A stretch of DNA of 64,000 bases from Marispirochaeta aestuarii (GTDB lineage: Bacteria; Spirochaetota; Spirochaetia; JC444; Marispirochaetaceae): assembly GCF_002087085.1 (NCBI RefSeq), contig NZ_MWQY01000005.1:62001-126000 (forward strand). Reading direction: 5' to 3'. Each line of letters starts with the position of its first letter. Position 1 is the stretch's first letter. The translations under genes were made by a program, and so were the position numbers. The notes under the pieces are model-generated. The model was not told the origin of the DNA. It made no database searches and saw nothing but the letters and a program-made list of their open reading frames with translations. Of the stretch, positions 52,048-61,382 are shown piece by piece.

Positions 52048-52824
52048 ATGAAAAGACGAGTAGAAAAAATTGCCCGGGACCTGAGCGACCGGCTTGCAGC
52101 CTGGGAAGGGGTGGATACCATTACCCTTGCCGAGTTTGCCGAAATGGATCCGACGGACCCTTATTTCTTCATGAGTTTTGACGTTTTTTATCGCGGGTCC
52201 CTGCCGGATCTTAACCAGAGAATTCAGACCTTTTCCGATGCCGGGGCCTTTGAATCATCCAATGTTTCGAGCAAGGACAGGTTCATTATCGATTCTGTTC
52301 CCGTCAGGGTGGAATACAAGGATATCGACCGTATCGATTCAGACCTTCGGCATGCCGACGAACGGCTCTGGATCTTCCGTCAGTCGGGAACCTACATTTT
52401 CTACCGTCTGTCCACCTACCGGGTACTCCATGCAAAAAGCGACTGGATTGAAAAAACCCGGGAAAAACTCAAAAACCTGCCGAAGGAGTTCTGGAAGGCT
52501 CTGGAGGAGAGCAGTTTCGCCGCCGCTGAGCATTACCTGTCGGATCTGCAGGCGGCGGTAATCCGGGATGACTGGCTCTTCTATAGTATTTCCATGGCAG
52601 GGTACCTGAAAAACCTTTCCTCCGTCATGTTCGTCCTGAACAGACGCTTTGAACCTTCCGGAAGAGATCTTTACCGGCGGGTCCTGGAACTCCCTGATTT
52701 ACCTGAAAACTTCCGCGGACGTTTTTACAGTATCGTTCACGAAAGTGATGAGTTTCCGCCGTCCCGAAAACAGGAGTTGGCGGAACTCCTTCTGAAGAGT
52801 ATCTTACCCATGATGTCGGAATGA
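52048..52824 (+). CDS. conserved hypothetical protein, possibly nucleotidyltransferase-like
   Basis: The 258-residue soluble protein has DPYFFMSFDVFYRGSLP, KDRFIIDSVPVRVEYKDID and MFVLNRRFEPSGRDLYRRV. The spacing recalls small nucleotidyltransferase-like proteins, but I cannot confirm a catalytic Asp pair, so this is only a suggestion. The ATG appears leaderless. The stop overlaps the start of the next gene, so the two are coupled. Confidence 0.6.
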   Translation: MKRRVEKIARDLSDRLAAWEGVDTITLAEFAEMDPTDPYFFMSFDVFYRGSLPDLNQRIQTFSDAGAFESSNVSSKDRFIIDSVPVRVEYKDIDRIDSDLRHADERLWIFRQSGTYIFYRLSTYRVLHAKSDWIEKTREKLKNLPKEFWKALEESSFAAAEHYLSDLQAAVIRDDWLFYSISMAGYLKNLSSVMFVLNRRFEPSGRDLYRRVLELPDLPENFRGRFYSIVHESDEFPPSRKQELAELLLKSILPMMSE

Positions 52825-54485
52825 GTACGAAAGCGAACACCGGTTTCATTATATTTTCCTCTCTCCTGGGCATACTTTTTTTAAGCCTGGTTTTCCCCGG
52901 TTGTGTTCACAACAGGGTGGAAGGCTTTTACTTTATCGAGTATTCGGGTCTGAAGCGGGAGCTCGTGGCCGATTCCAAAGCCCCGGATCAGAACGGCAAC
53001 GATCTGATTTCAGTGAACGGCAGGCTCTCGACCCCGTTTTACAGTCTCAGGCAGGGGCTGGAGATCCGTGAACCCGGTCGTTCCTTTTTTATTGTCTACT
53101 GGGCCGATTGTCCCCTGGACCTCCGTTTGAAGATCGACGGAGAGTACGTGCTGGTGGATCTGCCGAATCTCGACGCCCGGGAGGTGGAGTTCCGCTATCC
53201 CCTGGACAGGAATGCCCTTTTTGAAGGCTTTCAGCTGGAAACCGATGCACCCCGGGGCTCCCTGAAAATTATCGGAAGCGGCGTCGAGGACAGCTTTACC
53301 GGTGCCGATTTTACCGGCAACCCTGCACTCATAGGTCACGGAATCAAGGTCCTCTCCCATACCGGTACCGATCGTGCTGAAGTTCTGGTTTCCACTGAAC
53401 TTGCGGGTCCCTCCGGGGCGGATATCCTGCAGATTGGAATGAGAACGGATTCTACCGGTCCCCTGCTGCTGGAGCTGAAGGACGGGGATGGAATGACCCG
53501 GGAAATGGAGCTTCGCCGGCCTGAAAACTACAGGCAGCTGAGTCTGTATATTCCTGCCCTCGGCTTCATGCCCGGCAGCATTACCCTTCACGGACAAAAT
53601 ACCCGCATCGAGACCTTCGGTCTGCATAAGACACCCTCTGTACCGGATCCCGTTTCCATGGATTTCGCTTCGATTCTGCGTTATCCCCGGGAAAAATGGC
53701 GCCGAAGCGAGTTCGAACTTTTCAGGTGGACCGTGGAGCCGAAGGTCCTGGTATTTGATTTTTCCGACTACAGTACCCAGGCTGCTTTTCTCAAGCGGCT
53801 GGCCTTTTTCGTGGAAAAAGACGGCTTCCAGGGAAGGCTGCTGACGGACTCCGAGCTTCATGAACTCCACGGATGGAATGCCCACGACTATCGGGCAGAG
53901 GACCTGGCACGCTTCTTTACCGCGGCGGAGGAGTCAGGCTTTGTCCTCAACGCCGAGGAACTCGAACTGAGGGAGATACTCCTCTCCGAAGGCATCCTTT
54001 CAGGGGATGGCGGCGGAGGGTATCGCTTTCATACAGGTGCCGTAATATCCATAAGCAGGGAATCCGTGGATTACCTGCGGCGCCTTTTTCTGACCCATGA
54101 GGGGTTTCACGGCCTCTTTTTTACCGACCCCGGCTACAGGGAACATACCGCCCGACTGTGGGAAGGTTTTTCCCCGGTGGAGAAGGAGTTCTGGCGGGTT
54201 TTCCTTCGCTGGCGGGGTTACGATCCGGAAGACAGCTACCTGGTTCAGAACGAGCTGCAGGCATATCTTCTTCAACAGCCGGTCTTCCGGGCAAACACCT
54301 ATTTTATCGATCACACCCTGCCGCGTATGGCCAGGCTGTACCCTCAGTCTGCCGGGCTGATTGATGAACTGACTGCGAATTTTCCAAATCACTTTGAGAA
54401 TTCCGCAGCCTTCCTGGAGGAATATGTTTACTCCTCTCTGGGTTTGCGGGGCGGCGATCTGGAAAACCTGAAATATCTCTATTAA
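52821..54485 (+). CDS. large exported lipoprotein with a C-terminal HEGFH metallopeptidase-like motif
   Basis: The 554-residue protein has a lipoprotein-like N-terminus: a hydrophobic signal ending LSLVFPGC. It continues with beta-rich stretches that resemble carbohydrate-binding or sandwich folds. Near the C-terminus, THEGFHGLFF gives HExxH at 426-430, and QNELQAYLLQQP supplies a Glu (E478) 48 residues later, the pattern of gluzincin peptidases. Catalysis is predicted, not proved. I do not recognise the whole protein. It follows the unknown gene upstream by overlap and ends before the nrdJ promoter. Confidence 0.65.
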   Translation: MSTKANTGFIIFSSLLGILFLSLVFPGCVHNRVEGFYFIEYSGLKRELVADSKAPDQNGNDLISVNGRLSTPFYSLRQGLEIREPGRSFFIVYWADCPLDLRLKIDGEYVLVDLPNLDAREVEFRYPLDRNALFEGFQLETDAPRGSLKIIGSGVEDSFTGADFTGNPALIGHGIKVLSHTGTDRAEVLVSTELAGPSGADILQIGMRTDSTGPLLLELKDGDGMTREMELRRPENYRQLSLYIPALGFMPGSITLHGQNTRIETFGLHKTPSVPDPVSMDFASILRYPREKWRRSEFELFRWTVEPKVLVFDFSDYSTQAAFLKRLAFFVEKDGFQGRLLTDSELHELHGWNAHDYRAEDLARFFTAAEESGFVLNAEELELREILLSEGILSGDGGGGYRFHTGAVISISRESVDYLRRLFLTHEGFHGLFFTDPGYREHTARLWEGFSPVEKEFWRVFLRWRGYDPEDSYLVQNELQAYLLQQPVFRANTYFIDHTLPRMARLYPQSAGLIDELTANFPNHFENSAAFLEEYVYSSLGLRGGDLENLKYLY

Positions 54486-54486
54486 T

Positions 54487-54502
54487 ACACCCTATATAGC
54501 GT
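54487..54502. promoter_or_regulatory. NrdR-like box 1 upstream of nrdJ
   Basis: ACACCCTATATAGCGT resembles the 16-bp NrdR consensus (ACACwATATATwGTGT). Its start lies exactly 32 bases before that of box 2, matching the three-turn spacing seen in NrdR-regulated ribonucleotide reductase promoters. Confidence 0.65.
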
Positions 54503-54518
54503 CATCTTGTAAAAAAAT

Positions 54519-54534
54519 GCGCCACATATAGCGC
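54519..54534. promoter_or_regulatory. NrdR-like box 2 upstream of nrdJ
   Basis: GCGCCACATATAGCGC has the same CATATA-GCG core as box 1. It ends nine bases before the -35 element, so binding could block RNA polymerase. No nrdR gene is in the window. Confidence 0.65.
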
Positions 54535-54542
54535 ATTAACCC

Positions 54543-54571
54543 TTGCCAGGGGAATGTTTTTTTCGTATCTT
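54543..54571 (+). promoter_or_regulatory. nrdJ promoter
   Basis: TTGCCA (54543-54548) and TATCTT (54566-54571) are 17 bases apart, about 30 bases before the ATG. Confidence 0.6.
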
Positions 54572-54601
54572 GTGAGTTCGCGAGAAAAAAGCGGAGGGGA
54601 T

Positions 54602-57600
54602 ATGAAGATTACACGACTGTTTACCGGCACGTCCGGTGATCCCTACGAGGGAATAGAATGGAGCTCCCGGGAATCTGAAATCAGGAATCCCGACGGCGGT
54701 CTGATTTTTCAGCAGAAGGATGTGGTAGTTCCTTCCGGCTGGTCCCAGATAGCCACGGACATCATGGCCCAGAAATACTTTCGCAGGGCCGGAGTTCCCG
54801 ATGGCCGGGGCGCAACGGGAGGAGAGAACGACGCCCGGCAGGTCTTCCATCGCCTGGCCGAAGCCTGGCGTAACTGGGGAGAGAAGGCCGGGTATTTCGA
54901 CACCCCGGAGGACGGTAAAGCCTTCTACGACGAGGTCCGCTACATGCTCGCCCGTCAGATGGGAGCCCCCAATTCACCCCAGTGGTTCAATACAGGGCTT
55001 TACGACGCCTACGGAATCGAAGGTCCTCCCCAGGGGCACTACTACGTTGATCCCGATTCGGGTAAGCTGAAAAAATCCTCCAGTGCATATAAACGCCCTC
55101 AGCCCCATGCCTGTTTTATTATGGATGTGGAGGACAACCTTGTAAGCGACGAAGGCATTCTTGACCTGGTCACCAGGGAAGCCCGGCTCTTCAAGTACGG
55201 ATCCGGGACCGGTTCGAACTTTTCGAAAATCCGCGCCGAAGGAGAACCCTTAAGCGGCGGCGGGGTATCCTCCGGACTGCTCTCCTTTCTCAAGATAGCC
55301 GATCGTTCCGCCGCGGCAATAAAAAGCGGCGGTACGACCCGCCGGGCGGCAAAAATGGTCATCCTTGATTCGGACCATCCGGATATCGAAAAATTCATCG
55401 ACTGGAAGATGAAGGAGGAGTACAAGGTCGCCTGCATGACCGCCGGCAGCAGAAAGATTTCCTCCCATGCCGCAGCTCTTTTGAGTGCTGTACGGGACTA
55501 CAGGGGAAACGAAGCCGACCGGACCGATCCGGACCTCAACCCTGCCCTGAAAACGGCGATAAAGGCCGCCCTTGAAGACGAGATCCCCCAGCCCTTCATC
55601 TACCCCCTGGTCAGGATGGCCGATGAAGAGGGGGAACTCCCGGAGTTTGAGCTCTTCGATACCGACTGGCAGGGTGAGGCATATACGACCGTCAGCGGAC
55701 AGGCATCGAATAATTCGGTCAGAATTACCCAGGAGTTCATGGAGGCGGTTCTTGAGGACCGGGATTATGCCCTTACTGCCCGTACCGGCGGGGAGGCGGT
55801 TAAAAACGTTCGGGCACGGATCCTCTGGGACCAGATCGCCAGGGCTGCCTGGAAATGCGCCGATCCGGGACTGCAGTTTCATTCCACCATAAACGAGTGG
55901 CACACCTGTCCGGCGGGAGGAGAAATACGGGGCTCCAATCCCTGCAGCGAGTACATGTTTCTGGATAACACCGCCTGCAATCTTGCATCCCTGAACCTGA
56001 TGCGCTTTTATGATCCCGATTTCGGAACCTTCATGGTGGATGAGTTCCGGCATGCCGTTCGCCTCTGGACCCTGATCCTGGAAATTTCCGTCTACATGGC
56101 CCAGTTTCCATCGGAAGAGGTGGCACGCCTGAGCTACGAGTACCGTACCCTCGGTCTGGGCTTTGCCAATCTGGGAACCCTCCTGATGGTAATGGGAAAG
56201 GCCTACGACAGCGACGAGGGACGCGCCATCGGCGCCGCCATATCCGCGATCCTCTCCGGCGAGGCCTACGCCTTTTCCGCGGAACTCGCCGCCCAGGCGG
56301 GGCCCTTTCCCCGTTTCAAGGATAACCGGGAGGCCATGCTCAGGGTAATCCGCAACCACAGAAGGGCGGCCCTTGACAGTGAGGAAGGGGAATACGAAGG
56401 GCTGTCGGTCTATCCCGCGGGAATCGATGAAGAAAAATGCCCGAGCTATCTGCGGGATGCCGCAGTATCCGCCTGGGACCGGGCGCTGGAGCTCGGAGAG
56501 GCCCACGGATACCGAAACGCCCAGGTCTCAGCCATTGCTCCCACGGGTACAATCGGACTTCTGATGGACTGCGACACAACCGGTATTGAGCCGGATTTTG
56601 CCCTGGTCAAGTTCAAGAAGCTGGCCGGAGGGGGCTATTTCAAGATCATAAACCAGTCCATACGGCCGGCCCTGGCCGCTCTGGGCTACGAGGATGACCG
56701 GCAGGAGGATATCATAGACTATTGCCTGGGTCACGGAACGCTTACGGGAGCTCCGGTGATCAACCGGGAGAGTCTGGCGGAAAAGGGCTTCGGCCCGGAC
56801 GAGCTGGATACGATTGACGGGGCGCTGAAATCCGCGGTCTCTTTAGGCGGCTGTTTTCAGCCCTATCTTCTGGGGGAGGATTTTTACCGGAATGTTCTGA
56901 AGATCCCCGCCGCCACCTACAATCTGCCGGGATTTGACCTGCTGGCCCATCTTGGTTTCTCACCCCTTGAGATAGAGGCCGCCGAGGATTATGCCTGCGG
57001 AACCATGACCCTCGAGGGAGCCCCCCATCTCCGGGAAGAAGACCTTTCCGTTTTCGATACCGCCTCGCCGGGAGGACGCAGGGGCCGAAGAAGTATTCCC
57101 TGGCAGGCTCATGTGGAGATGATGGCGGCAGTTCAGCCCTTTATCTCCGGCGCCATATCCAAAACCATTAATATGCCTGCAGGGGCGACCATCGAGGATG
57201 TAAAGGGTGCTCATTTTATGGCCTGGAAGCGGATGCTGAAATCCATCGCCCTGTATCGGGACGGGTCGAAACTCAGTCAGCCCCTCTCATCCCTGAGCCC
57301 CGGTGCCGACAAGGTGGCGGATGCAATCCTGAGGATAAGCCGTGAGAAGGGATCGGAACAATCCCGGCATGCCGAGGCACCCGTCAACAGCCAGATCGCA
57401 CGAGGTCGGAAACTGCTTCCAAATCGAAGGGACGGCTATACCCAGAAGGCCAAGATCGGCGGTCACAGCCTGTTTTTACGCACCGGCAATTACAGTGACG
57501 GAAGCCTGGGGGAGATTTTTCTCGACATGCACAAGGAGGGGGCAGCCTTCCGCTCCCTGCTGAACAGCTTTGCCATTGCCGTCTCTCTGGGGCTTCAGTA

Positions 57601-57991
57601 CGGGGTTCCCCTGAAGGAGTATGTGGATGCCTTTACCTTTACCCGCTTCGAGCCCAACGGTATTGTCCAGGGACATGACAACATTAAAATGGCCACCTCG
57701 GTTCTGGATTTCATTTTCAGGGACCTGGCCCTGACCTATCTTCATCGGACGGACCTGGCCCAGGTAAAACCTGCGGACCTTGATTCCACCGAAACCACCG
57801 ACAGCCACATCAGCAATAACGGGGGACACAGCTCGGCGGAAGTTGTTTCTGATTCCGGAAGATTTGCCCGGGAGGCGCGTTTCCGCGGTTACGAGGGGGA
57901 TCCCTGTCCGTCCTGCGGGCATTTTACCCTGGTACGGAACGGAACCTGCCTGAAATGTGAAACCTGCGGAGGAACAACCGGCTGCAGCTGA
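54602..57991 (+). CDS. nrdJ: adenosylcobalamin-dependent class II ribonucleotide reductase
   Basis: The 1129-residue class II reductase makes deoxyribonucleotides from ribonucleotides, using a B12 radical and working with or without oxygen. The motifs APNSPQWFNTGLYDAYG, SGTGSNFSKIRAEGEP, NPCSEYMFLDNTACNLASLN and APTGTIGLLMDCDTTGIEP match the large NrdJ subgroup. The C-terminus CPSCGHF plus KCETCGGTTGC carries a paired Cys motif, as in the large B12-dependent family. I chose the ATG at 54602 with GGAGGGG upstream; an ATG at 54554 in frame would lie in the promoter. Two NrdR-like boxes precede the gene. Confidence 0.95.
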   Translation: MKITRLFTGTSGDPYEGIEWSSRESEIRNPDGGLIFQQKDVVVPSGWSQIATDIMAQKYFRRAGVPDGRGATGGENDARQVFHRLAEAWRNWGEKAGYFDTPEDGKAFYDEVRYMLARQMGAPNSPQWFNTGLYDAYGIEGPPQGHYYVDPDSGKLKKSSSAYKRPQPHACFIMDVEDNLVSDEGILDLVTREARLFKYGSGTGSNFSKIRAEGEPLSGGGVSSGLLSFLKIADRSAAAIKSGGTTRRAAKMVILDSDHPDIEKFIDWKMKEEYKVACMTAGSRKISSHAAALLSAVRDYRGNEADRTDPDLNPALKTAIKAALEDEIPQPFIYPLVRMADEEGELPEFELFDTDWQGEAYTTVSGQASNNSVRITQEFMEAVLEDRDYALTARTGGEAVKNVRARILWDQIARAAWKCADPGLQFHSTINEWHTCPAGGEIRGSNPCSEYMFLDNTACNLASLNLMRFYDPDFGTFMVDEFRHAVRLWTLILEISVYMAQFPSEEVARLSYEYRTLGLGFANLGTLLMVMGKAYDSDEGRAIGAAISAILSGEAYAFSAELAAQAGPFPRFKDNREAMLRVIRNHRRAALDSEEGEYEGLSVYPAGIDEEKCPSYLRDAAVSAWDRALELGEAHGYRNAQVSAIAPTGTIGLLMDCDTTGIEPDFALVKFKKLAGGGYFKIINQSIRPALAALGYEDDRQEDIIDYCLGHGTLTGAPVINRESLAEKGFGPDELDTIDGALKSAVSLGGCFQPYLLGEDFYRNVLKIPAATYNLPGFDLLAHLGFSPLEIEAAEDYACGTMTLEGAPHLREEDLSVFDTASPGGRRGRRSIPWQAHVEMMAAVQPFISGAISKTINMPAGATIEDVKGAHFMAWKRMLKSIALYRDGSKLSQPLSSLSPGADKVADAILRISREKGSEQSRHAEAPVNSQIARGRKLLPNRRDGYTQKAKIGGHSLFLRTGNYSDGSLGEIFLDMHKEGAAFRSLLNSFAIAVSLGLQYGVPLKEYVDAFTFTRFEPNGIVQGHDNIKMATSVLDFIFRDLALTYLHRTDLAQVKPADLDSTETTDSHISNNGGHSSAEVVSDSGRFAREARFRGYEGDPCPSCGHFTLVRNGTCLKCETCGGTTGCS

Positions 57992-58010
57992 GTACTTTAC
58001 AAAAAAATGC

Positions 58011-58025
58011 CAATCTGATAGATTG
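58011..58025. promoter_or_regulatory. dyad at the rpmB promoter
   Basis: CAATCT and AGATTG form a perfect dyad with a GAT spacer. It overlaps TAGATT (a -10 candidate 17 bases after TTTACA) and lies about 37 bases before the rpmB ATG. It may be an operator or a leader structure. Confidence 0.4.
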
Positions 58026-58061
58026 CATTGCACTATTTTTAACTGAATCGAGGTGGAGACA

Positions 58062-58250
58062 ATGGCCCGAAGATGTGATATCTGCGGAAAAGGAACTGTT
58101 GCGGGCAACAACGTGAGCCATGCGCACAACAAAACCCGCCGCGTATGGAAGCCGAATATCGTCAAGGTAAAGGCCCTTGTCGGAACAGGTAAGAAGACCC
58201 TGCGGGTTTGCACCAGCTGCCTGCGTTCCGGTAAGGTCGTTAAGGCTTAA
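58062..58250 (+). CDS. rpmB: 50S ribosomal protein L28, zinc-ribbon form
   Basis: The 62-residue protein of the large ribosomal subunit has the zinc pattern CDIC near the N-terminus and CTSC near the C-terminus. This marks the zinc-containing version rather than the paralogue used under zinc limitation. [12 protein letters not shown] is the conserved core. I chose the ATG at 58062 with GGTGGAG upstream. The gene stands alone. Confidence 0.95.
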   Translation: MARRCDICGKGTVAGNNVSHAHNKTRRVWKPNIVKVKALVGTGKKTLRVCTSCLRSGKVVKA

Positions 58251-58285
58251 TCGGCAGGCGTCGCCCTGGGACCGTTTCCGGTGCG

Positions 58286-58320
58286 GGGCGGCTCGCCGCG
58301 GGTTTCCTTACTGAACCGCA
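58286..58320. terminator. weak hairpin downstream of rpmB
   Basis: GGCGGC and GCCGC, in a G/C-rich arm framed by GGTGCGG and CCGCAC, give a possible structure between convergent genes. There is no T-tract, so the call is tentative. Confidence 0.3.
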
Positions 58321-58327
58321 CGACAAG

Positions 58328-59089
58328 CTAAAACGAGATAGAGAGTCCGTCCCAGGCGGGCTCTATTTTTTTGGGCAGCATTTCAAGAAGTTCCATGTGA
58401 CTGTGATCATGGCACAAATGAGTCAGCCAGGTCTGTTCAGCGCCGATTTTTTCGGCCTCCGCCACAGCTTCGTCTATCGAGAAATGGGTCGGGTGGGGAC
58501 GTTTGCGGAGCGCTCCGATAATCAGTTTCCTGAGTCCCTTCAACAGAGGATACGACTCCTCCGGTATTCGTGAACAGTCGGTAATATACGCAAGCTCCCC
58601 GATCCTGAAACCATAGATCAGCAGCTCTCCGTGAAAAACCGGCACAGGTACAATCCTGATACCTTTGATTGTGATGCCGTCGGCTGGAAGGGGGTGCAGT
58701 TCGATTTTCGGACGTCCTCCGCCTTTCTGTCCCGGCGAGGTGGAGAATATATAATCAAAGCGCTTTTCAATATCCCTTTGTGTGGATTCTCCCGCATATA
58801 CCGGCATGGGCCTGTCCTTCGTCAAGGGCCGGATATCATCAAGTCCGTGAAGATGGTCCGCATGGGAGTGAGTGTACAGGATCGCATCAAGACATGTGAT
58901 TCCTTCGCGTATCGCCTGTATCCGGAATTCCGTACTTGTGTCTATCAGTATGTTGACTTCCTTGTCTCGTATAAAAAGAGAGGCCCTGCTGCGTTTGTCC
59001 CGGGAGTCATCGGATCGGCAGACCCGACAGGAACATCCAACGACAGGAATCCCGTGGGATGTCCCGGATCCCATAATAATCGCTTCCAT
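58328..59089 (-). CDS. metallo-beta-lactamase fold hydrolase, PhnP-like
   Basis: The 253-residue protein resembles PhnP, the phosphoribosyl cyclic phosphodiesterase, although no other phosphonate gene is near. The zinc motif is ILYTHSHADHLHGLDDI (HxHxDH). The N-terminal GSGTSHGIPVVGCSCRVC is characteristic of the PhnP group, with Cys residues that bind a structural metal. HFSIDEAVAEAEKIGAEQTW precedes the C-terminal THLCHDHSH. The substrate in this organism is unknown. It lies downstream of recQ with 34 bases between them. Confidence 0.85.
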   Translation of the reverse strand: MEAIIMGSGTSHGIPVVGCSCRVCRSDDSRDKRSRASLFIRDKEVNILIDTSTEFRIQAIREGITCLDAILYTHSHADHLHGLDDIRPLTKDRPMPVYAGESTQRDIEKRFDYIFSTSPGQKGGGRPKIELHPLPADGITIKGIRIVPVPVFHGELLIYGFRIGELAYITDCSRIPEESYPLLKGLRKLIIGALRKRPHPTHFSIDEAVAEAEKIGAEQTWLTHLCHDHSHMELLEMLPKKIEPAWDGLSISF

Positions 59090-59123
59090 GGATCAGGATA
59101 GTACCAGAGAAAAGCTTCAAGGC

Positions 59124-60665
59124 TCAACTCATCTCTTTCAGAATGTTCTTTCGTGACGGTCCCGCGGATAAACGACGGGACAAGCGTTTTCTGTACAGCG
59201 CTCCGCAGGACAAAAGACTGCCGACAGCCTCCTGACACCAGTTGTAGTCCCAGGTTCCGAGGATTCCGAAGGAGCTGCTCCTTCCGGCGGCTCCGCCAAG
59301 ATGTTCCGGCCTGTAGCCTTTGACGATATCCGAAACCTCCTTGCAGCTGAGCATGGAACTGTATTCCCTTACGAGTCCGACTATCTCATCAGATCCCCTG
59401 GGGATGAACTCTATCGAACCGGTACAGACATCGCAGATGCCGCAGGCTGCATGCTCTTCATGGGGTGAAAAGAGACTCATCAGGGATTTCCGTCTGCAGC
59501 GCTTGTTTGAGAGAAAAGCCTTGACGAGGGTTCCGTACCGCGTATCCCTGGATGATTCAAACTTCATGGCCAGATCGGAGGGTTCGAAAAGGACAACGGC
59601 CCGGCAGGGTTTTCCATCCCGCCCGGCACGTCCGGATTCCTGTACATAGGCTTCCACCGAGGGGGGCAGCCCCCTGTGAACGACACTGCGGATCCCCGCG
59701 CAGTCAACGCCGAGCCCAAAGGCGCAGGTGGCGCAGAGGATCAGATCTCCCCCCTGCATGAACCAGTTTTCTACCTGCTGTTTCTCCTCCTTCGAAAGTC
59801 CGGCATGATAAAATTTAACCCTTTCTGCCGCATCTGAGGAACGGCTTGCCAGGAGCCGTGCGGTATCTTCCGCATCCCTGCGCCGGCGGCAGAAGATTAT
59901 CATGGGAGTCTTCAGGCAGGATTCTGCAAGATATACAAGGTCGGCCTCCGGGCTGATGCTCGGTATGGCGCTGAAGGCTATGTTCTCCTTCGCCGGAGAT
60001 CTGGAGTACAGGCTGTAACCCTGGTTTCCAAAAATGAGTCCGGCCATCTGGGGGAGCAGTTCGGGAGAAGCCGTGGCGGTAAAGGCGCTGACCCGCCGGG
60101 GATCAAGCTCCCTGACGAAGCTGCAGACCTCAACATAGGCGGGACGGAAGCTCAGGCCCCATTCAGCGCTGGTGTGGGCCTCATCAAAGACAAGGTGCCG
60201 GGGAGGACTTTTCCGTAAGGCCTTTTGGATATCCAGGTCCAGAATACTTTCCGGGTTTGCCAGAAGTACCCGGACCTCCCCGTCGGCAGCCTCTGATATG
60301 GCGGCCAGCTTCTCCCGTTTTGACGTCCCCCCGACAAGGGGAAAAACGCGGACGCCGGCCTTCCTGAAACGCTGCAGCTGGTCGCTGATAAGGGCGTTCA
60401 GCGGATAAATGATAAGGCTGTAGCCGGGTATGACAAGGGCCGGAAGCATGTAACATATACTCTTTCCGGCACCGGTTGGAAGCAGAATAAGACCTCTGGA
60501 CGGTGCTTCGGAGCCCGCCCCCGTGACGGGTACACCGCAGGCAACACAGATCTCCTCGATTATGGCCCGCTGATAGGAAAAAAGACTCGTAAGGCCGAAA
60601 TTCTGCAGATAATCTTCAGGATTCGTCGTTTCCGAAAGGCTGTCTTGTTTTATTGAGTCGATCAT
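59124..60665 (-). CDS. recQ: RecQ-family ATP-dependent DNA helicase
   Basis: The 513-residue 3'-5' helicase works in recombination and fork repair. Walker A is LLPTGAGKSICYMLPAL, motif II VFDEAHTSAEWGLSF (DEAH; most RecQ have DEAHCISQWG), and the zinc-binding cluster KRCRRK plus CGICDVC is present. The RQC part is short and no HRDC domain is seen, so this is a short RecQ. The gene has no Shine-Dalgarno sequence at its ATG. Confidence 0.92.
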   Translation of the reverse strand: MIDSIKQDSLSETTNPEDYLQNFGLTSLFSYQRAIIEEICVACGVPVTGAGSEAPSRGLILLPTGAGKSICYMLPALVIPGYSLIIYPLNALISDQLQRFRKAGVRVFPLVGGTSKREKLAAISEAADGEVRVLLANPESILDLDIQKALRKSPPRHLVFDEAHTSAEWGLSFRPAYVEVCSFVRELDPRRVSAFTATASPELLPQMAGLIFGNQGYSLYSRSPAKENIAFSAIPSISPEADLVYLAESCLKTPMIIFCRRRRDAEDTARLLASRSSDAAERVKFYHAGLSKEEKQQVENWFMQGGDLILCATCAFGLGVDCAGIRSVVHRGLPPSVEAYVQESGRAGRDGKPCRAVVLFEPSDLAMKFESSRDTRYGTLVKAFLSNKRCRRKSLMSLFSPHEEHAACGICDVCTGSIEFIPRGSDEIVGLVREYSSMLSCKEVSDIVKGYRPEHLGGAAGRSSSFGILGTWDYNWCQEAVGSLLSCGALYRKRLSRRLSAGPSRKNILKEMS

Positions 60666-60851
60666 GCTGTATAAAACTGCAGTAACCGTCGTCTGATTTT
60701 TGAACAGGGTAAGGGATAAAATGCTGATACAGGTGAGTATCTTACAAATAATTCAAGAAATCGATGTATGATTAAAAATAATCTTCCTGCTTACTTGAAA
60801 AAATTATAATATTTACCTAATCTGAGGCAGAAACTTCTACAAGGAGGGCGC

Positions 60852-61340
60852 ATGGCGGCGGGCCACGAAATTGATGAACTGGACCTGAATATTATTCGCA
60901 TTCTGCAGCAGGACGCGCGTCGTCCATTTCAGGAGATTGCCAGGGACCTTTCGGTTTCCGGAGGAACAGTCCATGTGCGATACAACAAGTTACGGGAACT
61001 TGGCATTATAAAGGGTTCCCGGATTATCGTGGACATGCAGATGCTCGGTTTCGAGGTATGCGCCTTCGTCGGTATCAACCTCCACAACGCCCGGGACTAC
61101 AATATCGTTGTTCAGAAACTCAAGGACTTTGATGAAATAATCGAGGTTCATTCCACCACCGGGGCGTATAACTTTTTTATTAAAGTCGTTGCCAAGAACA
61201 CCCGGGGACTTCACAATTTTCTTACCGACCGGCTTCAGGAAATGCCGGAAATCCAGTCCACCGAAACCTTTATCTCCCTCGACCTGCCGGTTGACCGCGA
61301 GATACCTATAGACAAGAATCAAATAATAGGGTACGCCTAG
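60852..61340 (+). CDS. Lrp/AsnC-family transcriptional regulator
   Basis: The 162-residue regulator has an N-terminal helix-turn-helix (DELDLNIIRILQQDARRPFQ, EIARDLSVSGGTVHVRYNKL) and a C-terminal ligand-binding RAM domain (EVHSTTGAYNFFIKVVAKN). AAGGAGG lies before the ATG. It is divergent from recQ, and proA follows by 42 bases, so it could act on proline genes, although no ligand is known. An A/T-rich promoter region lies upstream. Confidence 0.92.
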   Translation: MAAGHEIDELDLNIIRILQQDARRPFQEIARDLSVSGGTVHVRYNKLRELGIIKGSRIIVDMQMLGFEVCAFVGINLHNARDYNIVVQKLKDFDEIIEVHSTTGAYNFFIKVVAKNTRGLHNFLTDRLQEMPEIQSTETFISLDLPVDREIPIDKNQIIGYA

Positions 61341-61382
61341 AACGGACAGGTTATCCCGAAATCTATCTGACAGGTATCTTAT

